Shown here one piece after another: positions 35,703-45,349 of a DNA stretch of 64,000 nt. Each line of letters begins with the position of its first letter. Position 1 is the stretch's first letter. The DNA lies in the NCBI RefSeq assembly GCF_003865075.1, contig NZ_BHWB01000007.1, forward strand, positions 215,351 to 279,350. Reading direction: 5' to 3'. Both the position numbers and the translations under genes were made by a program. Source of the DNA: Bacteroides faecalis. GTDB lineage: Bacteria > Bacteroidota > Bacteroidia > Bacteroidales > Bacteroidaceae. The notes beneath the pieces are model-generated. The model was not told the origin of the DNA and did no database searches. It was given only the letters and a program-made list of their open reading frames with translations.

Positions 35703-36578
35703 CTAACGGGATTCCAATCTTTTATTAAGCTCATCCAAATCATAATAAAAAACATCATCCGTCTTTGGCCCAATAATATAAATTCTATTCCTGACAGTAT
35801 CTACACACATCTTATCGACATCATGATCGGTAGTGATCTTGCTCACTAACTTCCCTTTCCAATCAAAGATATAAATAGTATTAATATACGGAATTTCTCT
35901 CGCGCCCCAAGGCAACTTTCCCCAATATAAGGCATATATAAATTTATCATCTGCAGCTAAACGCACAAAATGGTTCTTAATTTCTTTTTTTCCTTTGAAA
36001 ACAGAAAAATCTTCCCCATTCTCTAAACGATATCCTGTTATCTTGCCGGTCTCCACATCGACAATATTAAGTTGAGGAAGATGAACCATGGCTTGTGCTA
36101 TTTTCGTTCCATCAGGTTTAAAAGCATCACTAGAATTAAAAAAGGCTTCTGGTATAATAGATGATTCACCATTTTTAATCGACTGTTTATAAATTGAATA
36201 AGTTCTTAAACACTGATTGGTATCAATAGACCTTTTCTGATAAAATGGTAATGTTGCGTCATTCTTATTTATAGGAAAGGCAGCAACCTTTGCCAATAAT
36301 TCATTTCTACTTTTAAGAAACAAACCATTGTAACATGCATTATTATTTTCCGTTTTCCAAGTATAAGGAATAGTTTCAATAATTGTTTTACCTTCTCTTA
36401 TCGATTGACTTACATTCCAAATTAAAATCTTTTCCTTATGCGCCTCAAACAAAAGGGCTTTCAATTCATTCTTTTCTTTAAATAATTGATAAATCAAACT
36501 TAAAGAATAAAATTCATCGGGACCTCCTCCTTTATTGCAAAAAGCACCTATTTCCTGCCCTGTATTTATATTAATACT
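35703..36578 (-). pseudogene. beta-propeller protein, C-terminal remnant
   Basis: From the insertion-sequence edge leftward one frame reads without interruption (NTGQEIGAFCNKGGGPDEF, then YSLSLIYQLFKEKN) to a stop at 35703. The pattern is that of the Bacteroides 6-bladed beta-propeller lipoproteins (TGQEIGAF-x-KGGGPDEF motif; later TDHDVDKMCVDTVRNRIYI blade). The true start is missing because the sequence meets a stop and then the IS at 36579. The TTG at 36497 could serve as a start but is unlikely. Probably non-functional. Confidence 0.7.
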
Positions 36579-36579
36579 T

Positions 36580-37937
36580 CGTTAAATTTATAACTAATCC
36601 GTTGATAACAAATAAGTTAATTGATAAAGTTTAGCAAAATAAATAGGTCAAGTGGCTGATTTTCATTACCTTTAATGGTATCCTACCACACATTAAGGCA
36701 ATGAACAAAACAGCACTTAACCAATATGAGGAAATCGTAACCGATGCTTTGAAAAGTTGTTCAGCGAAGTTACGCAAAAGTTTTAAAACAGCATTCATCC
36801 AACTCATAATTTTGTATATGGTACTACCAAGAAAGATAAATTTCACACAAATGGGGCGTTACTCAGATAGCTCGGAACAACGCTTCCGGCAGTTGTTTGA
36901 ACGTGGGTTTGACTGGATGCAGTTCAATCTCTTCCTTATGCGGGAGCGGTTTGGTGAAAGTACTAGAAAAGCCATTGACATAGACGCAAGCTACATTTCA
37001 AAGTCGGGAAAGAAGACTCCTTATATCGGCAAGTTCTGGTCGGGATGCGCTTCTGCAATGAAACGAGGATTGGAAATTCTCGGCATCGGCATTATCGACA
37101 TTGATAGTCGGGACTGTATGATGCTACGTGCGGAACAGACACCGAACAAGGCGTATCTGGAAAAGCAAGGCGAAGATTATAACCTTGTGGACTGGTATCT
37201 TGACGTGCTCCGCAAATACAAGGACAAGTTGCTTGGCATAACACGTTATATCGTTGCGGATGCTTGGTTCTCAAAGGCAAAGTTCGTCAATGAAGCCTGT
37301 CTGATGGGATTTCATGTCATCAGCCGCCTGCGTGATGATGCCGCCTTGTGGTATTCACATAACGGTGTCCGCACAGGCAAACGGGGACGACCGCGTATCA
37401 AAGGCGAGAAGATTGATTTTGAGAAACTCGACCTTCAGCATTGCGAGATTCTCGACATTGAAGGAGGAAGGGCTTACTCAGTCAAGACCTATTCAAAGGC
37501 TATGAAACGCAACATCAAAGTCGTGGTTCATTATCCGGAATCAGGAGGACATAAAATCTATTTCTCCACCGATCTTGACATGTCGGCCAAAGACATCATC
37601 GAATACTACCGTACACGATTCCAGATTGAGTTTTGCTTTCGGGATTCCAAGCAGTTTACCGGACTCAATGATTGTCAGACAAGAGACTTGAAGAAACTCG
37701 ACTTCGCTTTCAATGCTTCACCGGCCTCGGTAAACATCGCAAAGGTAATGCGGCAACGATACTATCCGGCGCTTTCCAGCGGATTGCTAAAGGAATATCT
37801 GAGTAATATTTATATGCTCAAAAGATTTTTTAGCAAGTCCGGTCTGAAACCGAACAGAACTTTTAATACTAAACTTATCAAAGAACTCTTTGGCATAGTG
37901 GCAGAAGCAGCTTAGACGATATGTTGATTTTTTAACG
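36580..37937 (+). mobile_element. IS4-family insertion sequence
   Basis: About 1.36 kb bounded by short imperfect inverted ends sharing CGTTAAA (36580-36586) and TTTAACG (37931-37937). One transposase gene fills most of it. No convincing target-site duplication is visible at the outer edges, and different gene remnants lie on the two sides, suggesting a deletion or rearrangement after insertion. The exact ends are uncertain by a few bases. Confidence 0.75.
36701..37915 (+). CDS. IS4-family DDE transposase
   Basis: 404 residues. The DDE catalytic residues are in KAIDIDASYIS (first Asp), RYIVADAWFSKAKFV (second Asp) and the IS4 signature YRTRFQIEFCFRDSK, which fits Y-(2)-R-(3)-E-(6)-K exactly. 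It cuts and pastes the element through its terminal repeats. The reading frame is intact, so the element may still be active. Confidence 0.93.
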   Translation: MNKTALNQYEEIVTDALKSCSAKLRKSFKTAFIQLIILYMVLPRKINFTQMGRYSDSSEQRFRQLFERGFDWMQFNLFLMRERFGESTRKAIDIDASYISKSGKKTPYIGKFWSGCASAMKRGLEILGIGIIDIDSRDCMMLRAEQTPNKAYLEKQGEDYNLVDWYLDVLRKYKDKLLGITRYIVADAWFSKAKFVNEACLMGFHVISRLRDDAALWYSHNGVRTGKRGRPRIKGEKIDFEKLDLQHCEILDIEGGRAYSVKTYSKAMKRNIKVVVHYPESGGHKIYFSTDLDMSAKDIIEYYRTRFQIEFCFRDSKQFTGLNDCQTRDLKKLDFAFNASPASVNIAKVMRQRYYPALSSGLLKEYLSNIYMLKRFFSKSGLKPNRTFNTKLIKELFGIVAEAA

Positions 37938-38126
37938 GACTATTATAGAATGAAGATAGTCAAAATTAACCGTATCTTTGCCTTGAACTGTAAAAGCTAA
38001 ATGGGATGGAAATTGTATTGCCTTCCCGTTCCATTCTTTTACTAAATTGGAGAGCTGATTCTTCTTTGAGTCATGACAAGATATTGCCAAGCATAAAAAT
38101 AGAATTAAAGTAAACGCACTTTTCAT
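37932..38126 (-). pseudogene. lipoprotein N-terminal remnant cut by the insertion sequence
   Basis: 64 codons: a lipoprotein signal (LILFLCLAISCHDSKKNQ, lipobox LAISC) and then WNGKAIQFPSHLAFTVQGKD, typical of the N-terminus of Bacteroides thioredoxin-like/propeller lipoproteins. The frame runs into the IS end and stops there. It may be the beginning of the same gene as the propeller remnant on the other side, or of a neighbouring gene; the expected middle section is absent. Confidence 0.65.
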
Positions 38127-38727
38127 TTTTGTTGTTTTATCATTGTATTAGATTCATTGGTCACCTTCTTATTACATAATCTAAACTAATAAAGGAGATT
38201 TTATTGATTTGTCTTTCAAAGTAATTATCAAATTAGTAATACTCCTTTTTCATAAGAATAAATAAAGTGTTTTTCAGTATGACAAACTCAATTGAACAGA
38301 ACAAAAATAACAAATACATTGTATTTTAGCAAGAGAGAGGGCTGACCATTTCGGACCAACTCCTCTTTTTGTACTAAAGTCTTGATGAAAAACGGTCTTT
38401 TTGGGAGAATATTTCTTTTAATAAATTACATAAACGACCTTTTTTATCACGCTAATGCACGAAAACAGTATAACCGAAGTAACTACAGACAGGATGGGGT
38501 AACACATTTCCTGCTAAAATTATGGACGCAAAATGGAAAATATATCGATTAAATTATTACCTGTTTCAATTTGTGGTTGGTTTTAAAGTTATATAGTCCG
38601 CAAGCTATCAAAACAAACATATCCGGGTTATTCACCCCATTTTAAGTTATATCGTATCGAAGAAGCTAATCCCAAATCCATCGTCATCTTGAAGAGAATA
38701 ACCCTTTGACAGTTTCGCCAAATGTTG

Positions 38728-38860
38728 TACAAGAACAATCTGGAACATGTACTAGTATTAAACAACTGAAGTACTACAATTGACCAACTCAAATACTAGA
38801 ATTAGCCGAAAGATGTATTAGAGTCAGGTAACTCAAGTACTAGTTTATTCTTCTATAATC
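38728..38860. repeat. 22-bp tandem array D (TACTAG core)
   Basis: TACAAG/TACTAG-type cores fall at 38728, 38750, 38772, 38794, 38816 and 38838, exactly 22 bases apart. The 38750 copy is a palindromic TACTAGTA. The linkers share AACTCAAG/AACTGAAG-like text. Not a CRISPR because linkers are short and repeated. Confidence 0.8.
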
Positions 38861-38980
38861 TATAAGAAGATTGTTTTCAATCTATTCGATCTTTTTTTCA
38901 AACATTACGGTGTTTGATAACAATCTATTCAATGTTTTTTGGGAAGAACGGCTTATTTTGAATAAATGAAAAGACTTTGC

Positions 38981-39219
38981 TTCATTGTCATATTTTTATA
39001 TATTCCGCTAATATACAATTGATTGCATTGCGCCATCTTTTTTTACATGAAATGTCACAATCATTCACGACTCTTTTAAGACATTTTCCGAATAACCGTA
39101 TCCTGTATTTTGATCTGTCTATTTACTTTCTATATTATTGTGTCTAGAAATCATAATAAAAAGATGACGCAATGCAATCATTTGTATATTAGCGATATAT
39201 ACAAAAATATGACGATGAA
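38981..39219. repeat. 239-bp element with two 69-bp inverted arms
   Basis: The left arm 38981-39050 is complementary to the right arm 39151-39219 with only a few mismatches: for example GTCATATTTTTATATATTCC against the complement of the right end, and GATTGCATTGCG in both. The central loop is about 100 bases and has no gene. It resembles a miniature inverted-repeat element (MITE) or a recombination substrate; no target duplication is obvious. Confidence 0.8.
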
Positions 39220-39512
39220 CATAAATGCTTTCACATTGATAATGCGCGTTGTTTTTGACTTATTTCGACCTAACAATTTGTTTATCATACATTTTCCTTA
39301 CAACAAGACACTCCTCCTCTATATCAATTTACATATAGTTTATCTTCTTATCTGCTTCCCATTGGATATGAACCAAAGATACCATTTATATGCAAATTGG
39401 CGAAAACGGCACATATATGCACTGCTGGCCAATAATCATTTTCAAAGATTTACTGAACAGTTTTTTTGAAAAGATGTATACCTCTCAATTCACAGGTTCT
39501 TATTCCAAACAA

Positions 39513-40571
39513 TCATTTTCTTCGAATCTTAAAGGTAGCAAGATTCCCTTTATGATCTGTTGGCCAAGTACAAGAAGGTGTTAAAAATTTATCTTTAGAA
39601 TCGTTTTCTGTTATTTTTCCACGAATAACAGTTTCCGAAGGACCTACCAACAAGCAGTCTTTCATCGAAAGCTTTGAGTTCATCGGATAATAATAGATAA
39701 AGTCAATACGATCTCGCTCGTCAGCGTCGGGAGCCCAAGCCAGTATTTCTAATTTAGCCTCTTCAGCCACTTTATTTCCGGCAGGAAAAGTAAATCCGGG
39801 ATATTGAACAGGATTCGGATATTTCTCTCGATAGGTATCTTTGAAGCCTGCCTCATGAAGCATCATAGAACAGTCCCAATGGATAATTGCCCCGTTATGA
39901 TCCCACAAATCCTTCGTATCTGCTTGCCAATCCAAATGAGAAGGTTCATTAAAATCTCCACCCATGATTACCGGACGCCCTTGCTTAATATCAGACTGAA
40001 CCTCTTGAACAAAAGAGCGGATTGTCTCGTCTCTATAAGCCATTCGATTTGCTTTTAGAACTTCATTCTCGTCTGTAATCGGTTTATCCATCTTCTTCCA
40101 AGTATTGCCATCATAACCACGCGGCATATAACATTCATAATGCAAATAATCTAAATGACAAGAGTAGAAAGAGACCGGTTGTCCGTCTATCGTAGTTACC
40201 ATTTTCAGCATAGCACGAACTTCATCACCGGGCACAATACAACATCTTATCAGACTATCCGGTTTGAACTTACTCAGTACACCGACTACCATACCTAAGG
40301 TCTCTCCGTAGTAATGCTTCCCTCGGGCTTCCAGATCCTTTAATACACGAGGCATAAACTTATTCCCATTAAAGTCTCTGATTTCGCACAAGAAAACAAC
40401 ATCTGCATCCACCTGATACAATACATCAACAATTCCCTGATAGCCGTTAGGTACCTTAGAACCCTCATGCCACAGGTTCAACTGCAAAACAGTAAATGTC
40501 TTTGTTGTCTTCGCAATGCAAGCACCAGCCAAACCCAACAAACAAAACAATAATAACAAACTCTTTTTCAT
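39513..40571 (-). CDS. secreted endonuclease/exonuclease/phosphatase family protein
   Basis: 352 residues with a signal peptide (KKSLLLLFCLLGLAGACIAK). The EEP fold is shown by VLQLNLWHEG (Asn), FLCEIRDFNG (metal Glu), PVIMGGDFNEPSHLDW (DxN), ERDIDFIYY-type RDRIDFIYYYP, and the C-terminal TWPTDHKGNLATF (catalytic Asp-His). Family members hydrolyse phosphodiesters or phosphomonoesters (nucleic acid, sphingomyelin, inositol phosphates). The substrate is unknown. It is likely periplasmic or secreted. Confidence 0.85.
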   Translation of the reverse strand: MKKSLLLLFCLLGLAGACIAKTTKTFTVLQLNLWHEGSKVPNGYQGIVDVLYQVDADVVFLCEIRDFNGNKFMPRVLKDLEARGKHYYGETLGMVVGVLSKFKPDSLIRCCIVPGDEVRAMLKMVTTIDGQPVSFYSCHLDYLHYECYMPRGYDGNTWKKMDKPITDENEVLKANRMAYRDETIRSFVQEVQSDIKQGRPVIMGGDFNEPSHLDWQADTKDLWDHNGAIIHWDCSMMLHEAGFKDTYREKYPNPVQYPGFTFPAGNKVAEEAKLEILAWAPDADERDRIDFIYYYPMNSKLSMKDCLLVGPSETVIRGKITENDSKDKFLTPSCTWPTDHKGNLATFKIRRK

Positions 40572-40613
40572 ATTGTGCCTTTTTTATATTCTTTCTCCAA
40601 TTCCCGAAAATGA

Positions 40614-40647
40614 AAAAGCCCCGAAAGTATTACCTTCCAGGGCTTTT
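40614..40647. terminator. terminator hairpin after tRNA-Gln
   Basis: AAAAGCCC (40614-40621) pairs with GGGCTTTT (40640-40647); read on the minus strand it ends in a T-run, so it can terminate the tRNA transcript. Confidence 0.65.
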
Positions 40648-40660
40648 CTTTAATTAGCAG

Positions 40661-40731
40661 TTGTCCTACCAAGATTCGAACTTAGACAAACAGAACCAAA
40701 AACTGTTGTGCTACCATTACACCATAGGACA
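40661..40731 (-). tRNA. tRNA-Gln (anticodon TTG)
   Basis: On the minus strand the 71-base molecule starts TGTCCTATGGTGTAATGGTA and ends TAGGACA plus discriminator A; the acceptor stem (TGTCCTA/TAGGACA) is perfect. The anticodon loop CTTTTGGTTCT-type segment reads TTG, so it decodes glutamine. The T loop is GTTCGAATC. CCA is not encoded. It lies 100 bases after tyrS on the same strand. Confidence 0.93.
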
Positions 40732-40830
40732 AACTCGAGTGCTTTCTGTTAAAAAGCGGTGCAAAGATAGGGTTATCCAACTAAATCTCCAAATATTTCG
40801 ATATTTTTTTTATCAGAAACCCTCTTTTTC

Positions 40831-42123
40831 TTATTTTGCGATCAGCAAGTAATAGTTCTTTTTGCCACGTTGAACAAGCAAATATTTCTCATCCAGCAGG
40901 TCAGCAACTGTAATTGTCTGATCAAAAGCCGTCAGCTTCTCTTTGTTCAACGAAACACCTCCACCTTGAACCAACTTACGCATTTCTCCTTTTGAAGCAA
41001 ATACAGCCGCATTATCCACAAACAGATCGACAGCCTTCACTCCCTCTGCCAACGCATCACGAGAAATTTCGAACTGAGGGACTCCTTCGAACACTGCCAG
41101 CAAAGTATCTTCATCCAGTTTGCGTAAAGCTTCAGAGGTAGCATTACCAAACAAGATATTAGATGCATCGACTGCTGCATTATAATCATCTTCAGAATGA
41201 ACCATGATCGTTACTTCTTTTGCCAAACGTTTCTGAAGTACACGTAGATGCGGATTCTCACGATGTTCAGCAATCAACGCATCAATCTCCTCCTTACCGA
41301 TAGAAGTAAAGATCTTAATATAACGTTCTGCATCAGAATCGCTTACGTTCAACCAGAACTGATAGAACTTATAAGGTGAAGTATAACGGGCATCCAACCA
41401 GATATTACCGGATTCCGTTTTACCGAACTTACCGCCATCCGCCTTTGTAATTAACGGACAAGTCAAGGCAAATACCTCTCCTCCATTAGTACGACGAATC
41501 AATTCAGCCCCGGTAGTAATATTACCCCATTGGTCAGATCCACCCATCTGAAGCTTACAACCTTTTGTTTCATACAAATGAAGAAAGTCATAACCTTGTA
41601 ACAGCTGATAAGTAAATTCTGTAAATGACAAACCATCGCGTGCCTCACCATTCAGACGTCTTTTCACTGAATCTTTCGCCATCATGTAGTTCACAGTGAT
41701 ATGTTTACCTACCTCGCGGGCAAAGTCTAAGAAAGTAAAGTTCTTCATCCACTCATAGTTGTTCACCAACTCGGCACGATTCGGAGCATCCGATTCAAAA
41801 TCAAGAAATTTAGCCAGTTGCTGTTTGATGCATTCCTGGTTATGATACAGCGTTGCCTCATCTAGCAAGTTACGCTCCGCCGATTTACCGGAAGGGTCAC
41901 CAATCATACCTGTAGCACCGCCCACGAGCGCCAATGGCTTGTGACCGCAACGTTGAAGATGACGAAGCATCATCACACCGCAAAGGTGTCCGATATGCAA
42001 CGAATCAGCAGTCGGGTCGATTCCCAAATAAGCCGTAACTTGCTCTTTGTTCAACAACTCTTCTGTTCCCGGCATCATGTCATTCAACATACCGCGCCAT
42101 CTTAATTCTTCTACAAAATTCAT
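40831..42123 (-). CDS. tyrS: tyrosyl-tRNA synthetase
   Basis: 430 residues, bacterial TyrS. The HIGH motif is in [15 protein letters not shown] (near residue 42), the KMSKS equivalent is [13 protein letters not shown] (near 232), and the C-terminal S4-like RNA-binding domain is at [14 protein letters not shown] (near 385). It charges tRNA-Tyr. A small tRNA-Gln gene lies just downstream and the TatD-like gene 83 bases upstream. Confidence 0.97.
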   Translation of the reverse strand: MNFVEELRWRGMLNDMMPGTEELLNKEQVTAYLGIDPTADSLHIGHLCGVMMLRHLQRCGHKPLALVGGATGMIGDPSGKSAERNLLDEATLYHNQECIKQQLAKFLDFESDAPNRAELVNNYEWMKNFTFLDFAREVGKHITVNYMMAKDSVKRRLNGEARDGLSFTEFTYQLLQGYDFLHLYETKGCKLQMGGSDQWGNITTGAELIRRTNGGEVFALTCPLITKADGGKFGKTESGNIWLDARYTSPYKFYQFWLNVSDSDAERYIKIFTSIGKEEIDALIAEHRENPHLRVLQKRLAKEVTIMVHSEDDYNAAVDASNILFGNATSEALRKLDEDTLLAVFEGVPQFEISRDALAEGVKAVDLFVDNAAVFASKGEMRKLVQGGGVSLNKEKLTAFDQTITVADLLDEKYLLVQRGKKNYYLLIAK

Positions 42124-42206
42124 CGTATTACTCTTTTTATTAGGTTTTATTGTTTTTCTTTTCCACTTTCGGCAAAAGTACGACTCTTTCTCCGAAGATA
42201 CAACTC

Positions 42207-42998
42207 TTACGCCTTAAAAAAGACGTTTTGTACATTTTCCTGAATCGTTTCCCGTAGCATCTCTACTTCCACTCCACGTACTTTGGCTGCCCGTTGAAGA
42301 AGCTCTTCAATATCAAGCTGACTATTATCTGTTTCCAGAAACAAACGTTCAGGCGGTACTGCCAACATTGCCTCATCCGGATAATACTCTCCGAAGGACA
42401 GATAAAAACCTAGCTTCAATAACTGCTTTGCCTGCTCCGGCTTTCCTCGGAAACCATGCCAGATCCAAGGCTGTTTGGCACGAAATTCCTTTTTTACAGC
42501 CAGCAGTTCTTCCATTGCTTTCACACAATGAATAATTATTGGCAACTTGAACGTTTCGGAAGCGTCTACATGTGCCTTGAATATAGGAAGCTGTAAATCC
42601 ATCGGGGCCTGAGCCAGTTTGTCCAGTCCCGTCTCACCGATAGCAATCATTTGCTTGGAAGATTGCAATTCGCTCATACGCTCCCACTGTTTTTCCAGAT
42701 TATTCTGACTTAATTCCCATGGATGAATTCCCATTGAATAAAAGCATTCTTTTTTCAACGCTTCTTTGTTAATGAAAACCGGTCCATCCAACAAACCTCC
42801 TTCCGAAGGCTTTGCCGAGATCAATTGCTGTAAAGCAAGCTTTCTATTTATATCAGCTTCCTGATTAGGTGCCAGCGGCATATGTATTGGAGAAATCCAC
42901 AACAGAGGATAGTTATAAATAGAACGTTCATCGCTCTTCAAATTATGTGTGTGAATGTCCAGAATCTTTTTTGTATTTTCTTTTGCAACCTTTCTCAT
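42207..42998 (-). CDS. TatD-family hydrolase
   Basis: 263 residues of TIM-barrel metal-dependent hydrolase. Metal ligands: ILDIHTHN (HxH), [11 protein letters not shown] (Glu), [10 protein letters not shown] (His) and [10 protein letters not shown] (Asp). Conserved middle segment [11 protein letters not shown]. TatD proteins act as 3'-5' DNA/RNA exonucleases or in quality control. It is 23 bases after yidD on the same strand. Confidence 0.9.
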   Translation of the reverse strand: MRKVAKENTKKILDIHTHNLKSDERSIYNYPLLWISPIHMPLAPNQEADINRKLALQQLISAKPSEGGLLDGPVFINKEALKKECFYSMGIHPWELSQNNLEKQWERMSELQSSKQMIAIGETGLDKLAQAPMDLQLPIFKAHVDASETFKLPIIIHCVKAMEELLAVKKEFRAKQPWIWHGFRGKPEQAKQLLKLGFYLSFGEYYPDEAMLAVPPERLFLETDNSQLDIEELLQRAAKVRGVEVEMLRETIQENVQNVFFKA

Positions 42999-43021
42999 AT
43001 TCTAAATCTTTATCGAATCAT

Positions 43022-43297
43022 TCAAGGTACCGGATCATAGCCGGATCCACCCCAGGGATGACATCTCAGGATCCGACGGATAGCCAGAAAGAGTCCTTTA
43101 ACAGGGCCATGTTTCTTTATTGCTTCGACAGCATAAGCCGAACAGGTAGGAGTAAACCGGCAGGAAGGAGGAGTCAGAGGTGAAATACAAACCCGGTAAA
43201 AGTAGATGGGAAGTAACAATAAAAATGAAAATACTTTTTTAAGAACCATTCTTATATTTCTCCAGATGACTGATATCCAGCGAACATAAGCTTTCAT
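43022..43297 (-). CDS. yidD: membrane protein insertion efficiency factor YidD
   Basis: 91 residues. The conserved YidD block is [20 protein letters not shown] followed by [17 protein letters not shown] and [14 protein letters not shown]. Its ATG overlaps the rnpA stop by four bases, which supports this start even though the N-terminal 15 residues are not conserved. It assists YidC-dependent membrane insertion. Genes order rnpA-yidD is classic. Confidence 0.95.
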   Translation of the reverse strand: MKAYVRWISVIWRNIRMVLKKVFSFLLLLPIYFYRVCISPLTPPSCRFTPTCSAYAVEAIKKHGPVKGLFLAIRRILRCHPWGGSGYDPVP

Positions 43298-43683
43298 AAT
43301 GATAGCTTTTCAGAAATGCGCAAAAGCGCAATTCTTATTTTTTCTTCCAATTCGGAAGTAGCAACAAATTCGTCCGAAAGATAAATAAAAGCAATGGCAA
43401 GATGTTGATTACAGCATTGTAGCTGATCTAGCAACAGATGTTTGTTTTTGCGGTAAGCTTCACGAATCTGACGTTTCACCCGATTGCGTTTTACCGCCCG
43501 TTTGAATCGCCGTTTCGAGACGCTGATAAGAATAGCAACCGAAGCTTCTCCTTTTTCGACAGGCATATATACAATGCGTAACGGAAAGATGGAAAAGGAT
43601 TTGGAAACACCTCCTTCAAACATCTTTCCGACCAGAATTTTACTATTCAGCCTTTCGGCTTTACGCAAAGTATATAAACTCAC
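43294..43683 (-). CDS. rnpA: ribonuclease P protein component
   Basis: 129 residues. The RNR motif [20 protein letters not shown] (near residues 60-79) is diagnostic. The small basic protein supports the RNase P RNA in trimming 5' tRNA leaders. In most bacteria rnpA follows rpmH; here it follows hemD, a Bacteroidetes arrangement. The stop overlaps yidD, indicating translational coupling. Confidence 0.95.
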   Translation of the reverse strand: MSLYTLRKAERLNSKILVGKMFEGGVSKSFSIFPLRIVYMPVEKGEASVAILISVSKRRFKRAVKRNRVKRQIREAYRKNKHLLLDQLQCCNQHLAIAFIYLSDEFVATSELEEKIRIALLRISEKLSL

Positions 43684-43689
43684 TATGAA

Positions 43690-44436
43690 TTATTTATTGT
43701 TTTCCTTGATAAACATATCAAGTGCAGCAGTCATCGACGGAGCTTTCACTGTAGGAGCTTCAAGATCCAGACGAAGTCCGGCATCGCGTACTGCTTGTGC
43801 CGTAGTCGAACCAAAAGTACCGATTTTGATCTCTTTTTGGTCAAAATCCGGAAAGTTCTTCTTCAAAGAAGTTACTCCGGCAGGACTAAAGAACACTAAC
43901 ATATCATAATCAAAATCCTCCTCGGCTGTAAAGTCATTGCTGACTGTACGATACATCACAGCTTCAGCATGTTGGATATTATGCTTGTCGAGTAAATTCT
44001 TCACATCATCATTGTGAACGTCAGACATAGGCACGAGATATTTCTCAGTCTTATGCTTCAGAATAGCAGGAATAAGGTCTTCAATCTTTCCGGTAGTACC
44101 AAAGAAGATTTTACGCTTACGATACTGAACATATTTCTGGATATACAGTGCAACCGCTTCGGTTACACAGAAATATTTCATTGTTTCCGGGATTGTGACA
44201 CGAAGTTCTGTACACAAATGGAAGAAATGATCAATTGCATGACGGGAAGAAAATATTACGGCAGTATAGTCAAGAATCGAAATCTTCTGTTGCCGGAATT
44301 CCTTCGCCGAAAGGCTTTCCACCTTGATAAAAGGCCGGAAATCTATTTTTACGCCATACTTTTCAGCAATGTCGTAATAGGGAGATTTCTCTGACGCAGG
44401 CTTAGGCTGCGATACCAGTACTTTTTTAATTTTCAA
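43690..44436 (-). CDS. hemD: uroporphyrinogen-III synthase
   Basis: 248 residues with the two-lobed HemD fold: VSQPKPASEKSPYYDIAEKY at the N-terminus, AVIFSSRHAIDHFF (near residue 58), and VFFSPAGVTSLKKNFPDF (near 182) with KIGTFGSTTAQAVRDAGL. It cyclises hydroxymethylbilane to uroporphyrinogen III. Many Bacteroides are haem auxotrophs and the full pathway may be incomplete, so retention of this step is of interest, though sequence identity to experimentally studied HemD is low in this family. Confidence 0.85.
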   Translation of the reverse strand: MKIKKVLVSQPKPASEKSPYYDIAEKYGVKIDFRPFIKVESLSAKEFRQQKISILDYTAVIFSSRHAIDHFFHLCTELRVTIPETMKYFCVTEAVALYIQKYVQYRKRKIFFGTTGKIEDLIPAILKHKTEKYLVPMSDVHNDDVKNLLDKHNIQHAEAVMYRTVSNDFTAEEDFDYDMLVFFSPAGVTSLKKNFPDFDQKEIKIGTFGSTTAQAVRDAGLRLDLEAPTVKAPSMTAALDMFIKENNK

Positions 44437-44440
44437 CGTC

Positions 44441-45349
44441 CTAAAATTTTATTAGCAATATATTGTTTATTTGAACTAGTACTTGATAGAGTAACAGACA
44501 AGGTACTATTTCAAGAGCGCAAAAGTACAAAATTAATAGGAAAAGAGTATTTAATTGGTGAAAAAAAAGCTTTATCCACTTATAAAACATCAATATTTTA
44601 GTAAAAATTAGAATCGTCAGCCCAAATCTAATCAGATTCGTTAGATTTAAATCGAAATAAACGAGAAATAGAACAAAAGGGAAAAGTGCAAATCCAGCAT
44701 AATATATGAGTGTAGAATAAGATTCAAGCCATATATTTGTCCTGTTTTTATCAAAGAAAACCCACCCCAGAAACATATAAATGATCCATTTCAGGAAAAA
44801 GTAAACTAAGCAAGAACCGACATAACCTCCTAAAAGAAGCAGGGGAGGAATCCGCTCCATCAACATCGGTTGTTTATCATGAAAATAATTGAAGAATACA
44901 ATACCCGAAAGCACACAGGTCTGGACAGTAAGTACAATCAGGTAACGCACATCGGCAGCTGTGGAACTATCAAAAATACTGGTTCGTTCGCGGTGCAATA
45001 TGAAGTCTTTCACTTGCTGTGTGAGGAATTTCTTTCCTCTTGCCAATGCAATGGAAGAAAGAAAGAAACATACCAGCAATGTCAAAGAGATCACATCATC
45101 TGTACGCGGAGAGTAGGAAAGGGGTTCTCCTTCAAAACCGGGGGCATATTCTTGTACGGAATGATATTCCGTCAGTTGAACACTATCTGCCGACACAAAT
45201 TGCCCTTGATAGAAAAGAGGCAATGTATCCGCAGGAACCACAGATGTGGTATCTCTCAGCAACATTGTTGCCGTCGAGTCCGTTTGCAACGAATCATTCG
45301 GCGACTGTGCAAGAGTACTTGTGGGATGTATGAGTGCTCCGGGTCTCAT
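44441..45349 (-). CDS. DUF4271 membrane protein
   Basis: 302 residues. A soluble, probably periplasmic N-terminal segment (about 1-80, rich in Ser/Thr/Asp) is followed by about six to seven membrane helices, from DVISLTLLVCFFLSSIALA (near 85) to the C-terminus. This matches DUF4271, an uncharacterised Bacteroidetes family found next to hemD. The first codon overlaps the end of the LOG-family gene by four bases. Function unknown. Confidence 0.85.
   Translation of the reverse strand: MRPGALIHPTSTLAQSPNDSLQTDSTATMLLRDTTSVVPADTLPLFYQGQFVSADSVQLTEYHSVQEYAPGFEGEPLSYSPRTDDVISLTLLVCFFLSSIALARGKKFLTQQVKDFILHRERTSIFDSSTAADVRYLIVLTVQTCVLSGIVFFNYFHDKQPMLMERIPPLLLLGGYVGSCLVYFFLKWIIYMFLGWVFFDKNRTNIWLESYSTLIYYAGFALFPFVLFLVYFDLNLTNLIRFGLTILIFTKILMFYKWIKLFFHQLNTLFLLILYFCALEIVPCLLLYQVLVQINNILLIKF

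Larger units (their letters stand above)
38127..39512. other. 1.4-kb noncoding interval beside the IS scar
   Basis: No believable gene. It contains tandem array D (38728-38860) and a 239-bp inverted-repeat element (38981-39219). The rest is AT-rich. A possible 119-codon frame at 39110-39469 overlaps the right arm of the repeat and has no family resemblance. Confidence 0.65.

Noticed and set aside
38981..39219. Transcription terminator
   Set aside because: The arms are 69 bases with a 100-base loop, far too large for an intrinsic terminator.
39110..39469. 119-codon gene right of the inverted repeat
   Set aside because: It overlaps the right arm of the repeat and shows no recognisable domain.
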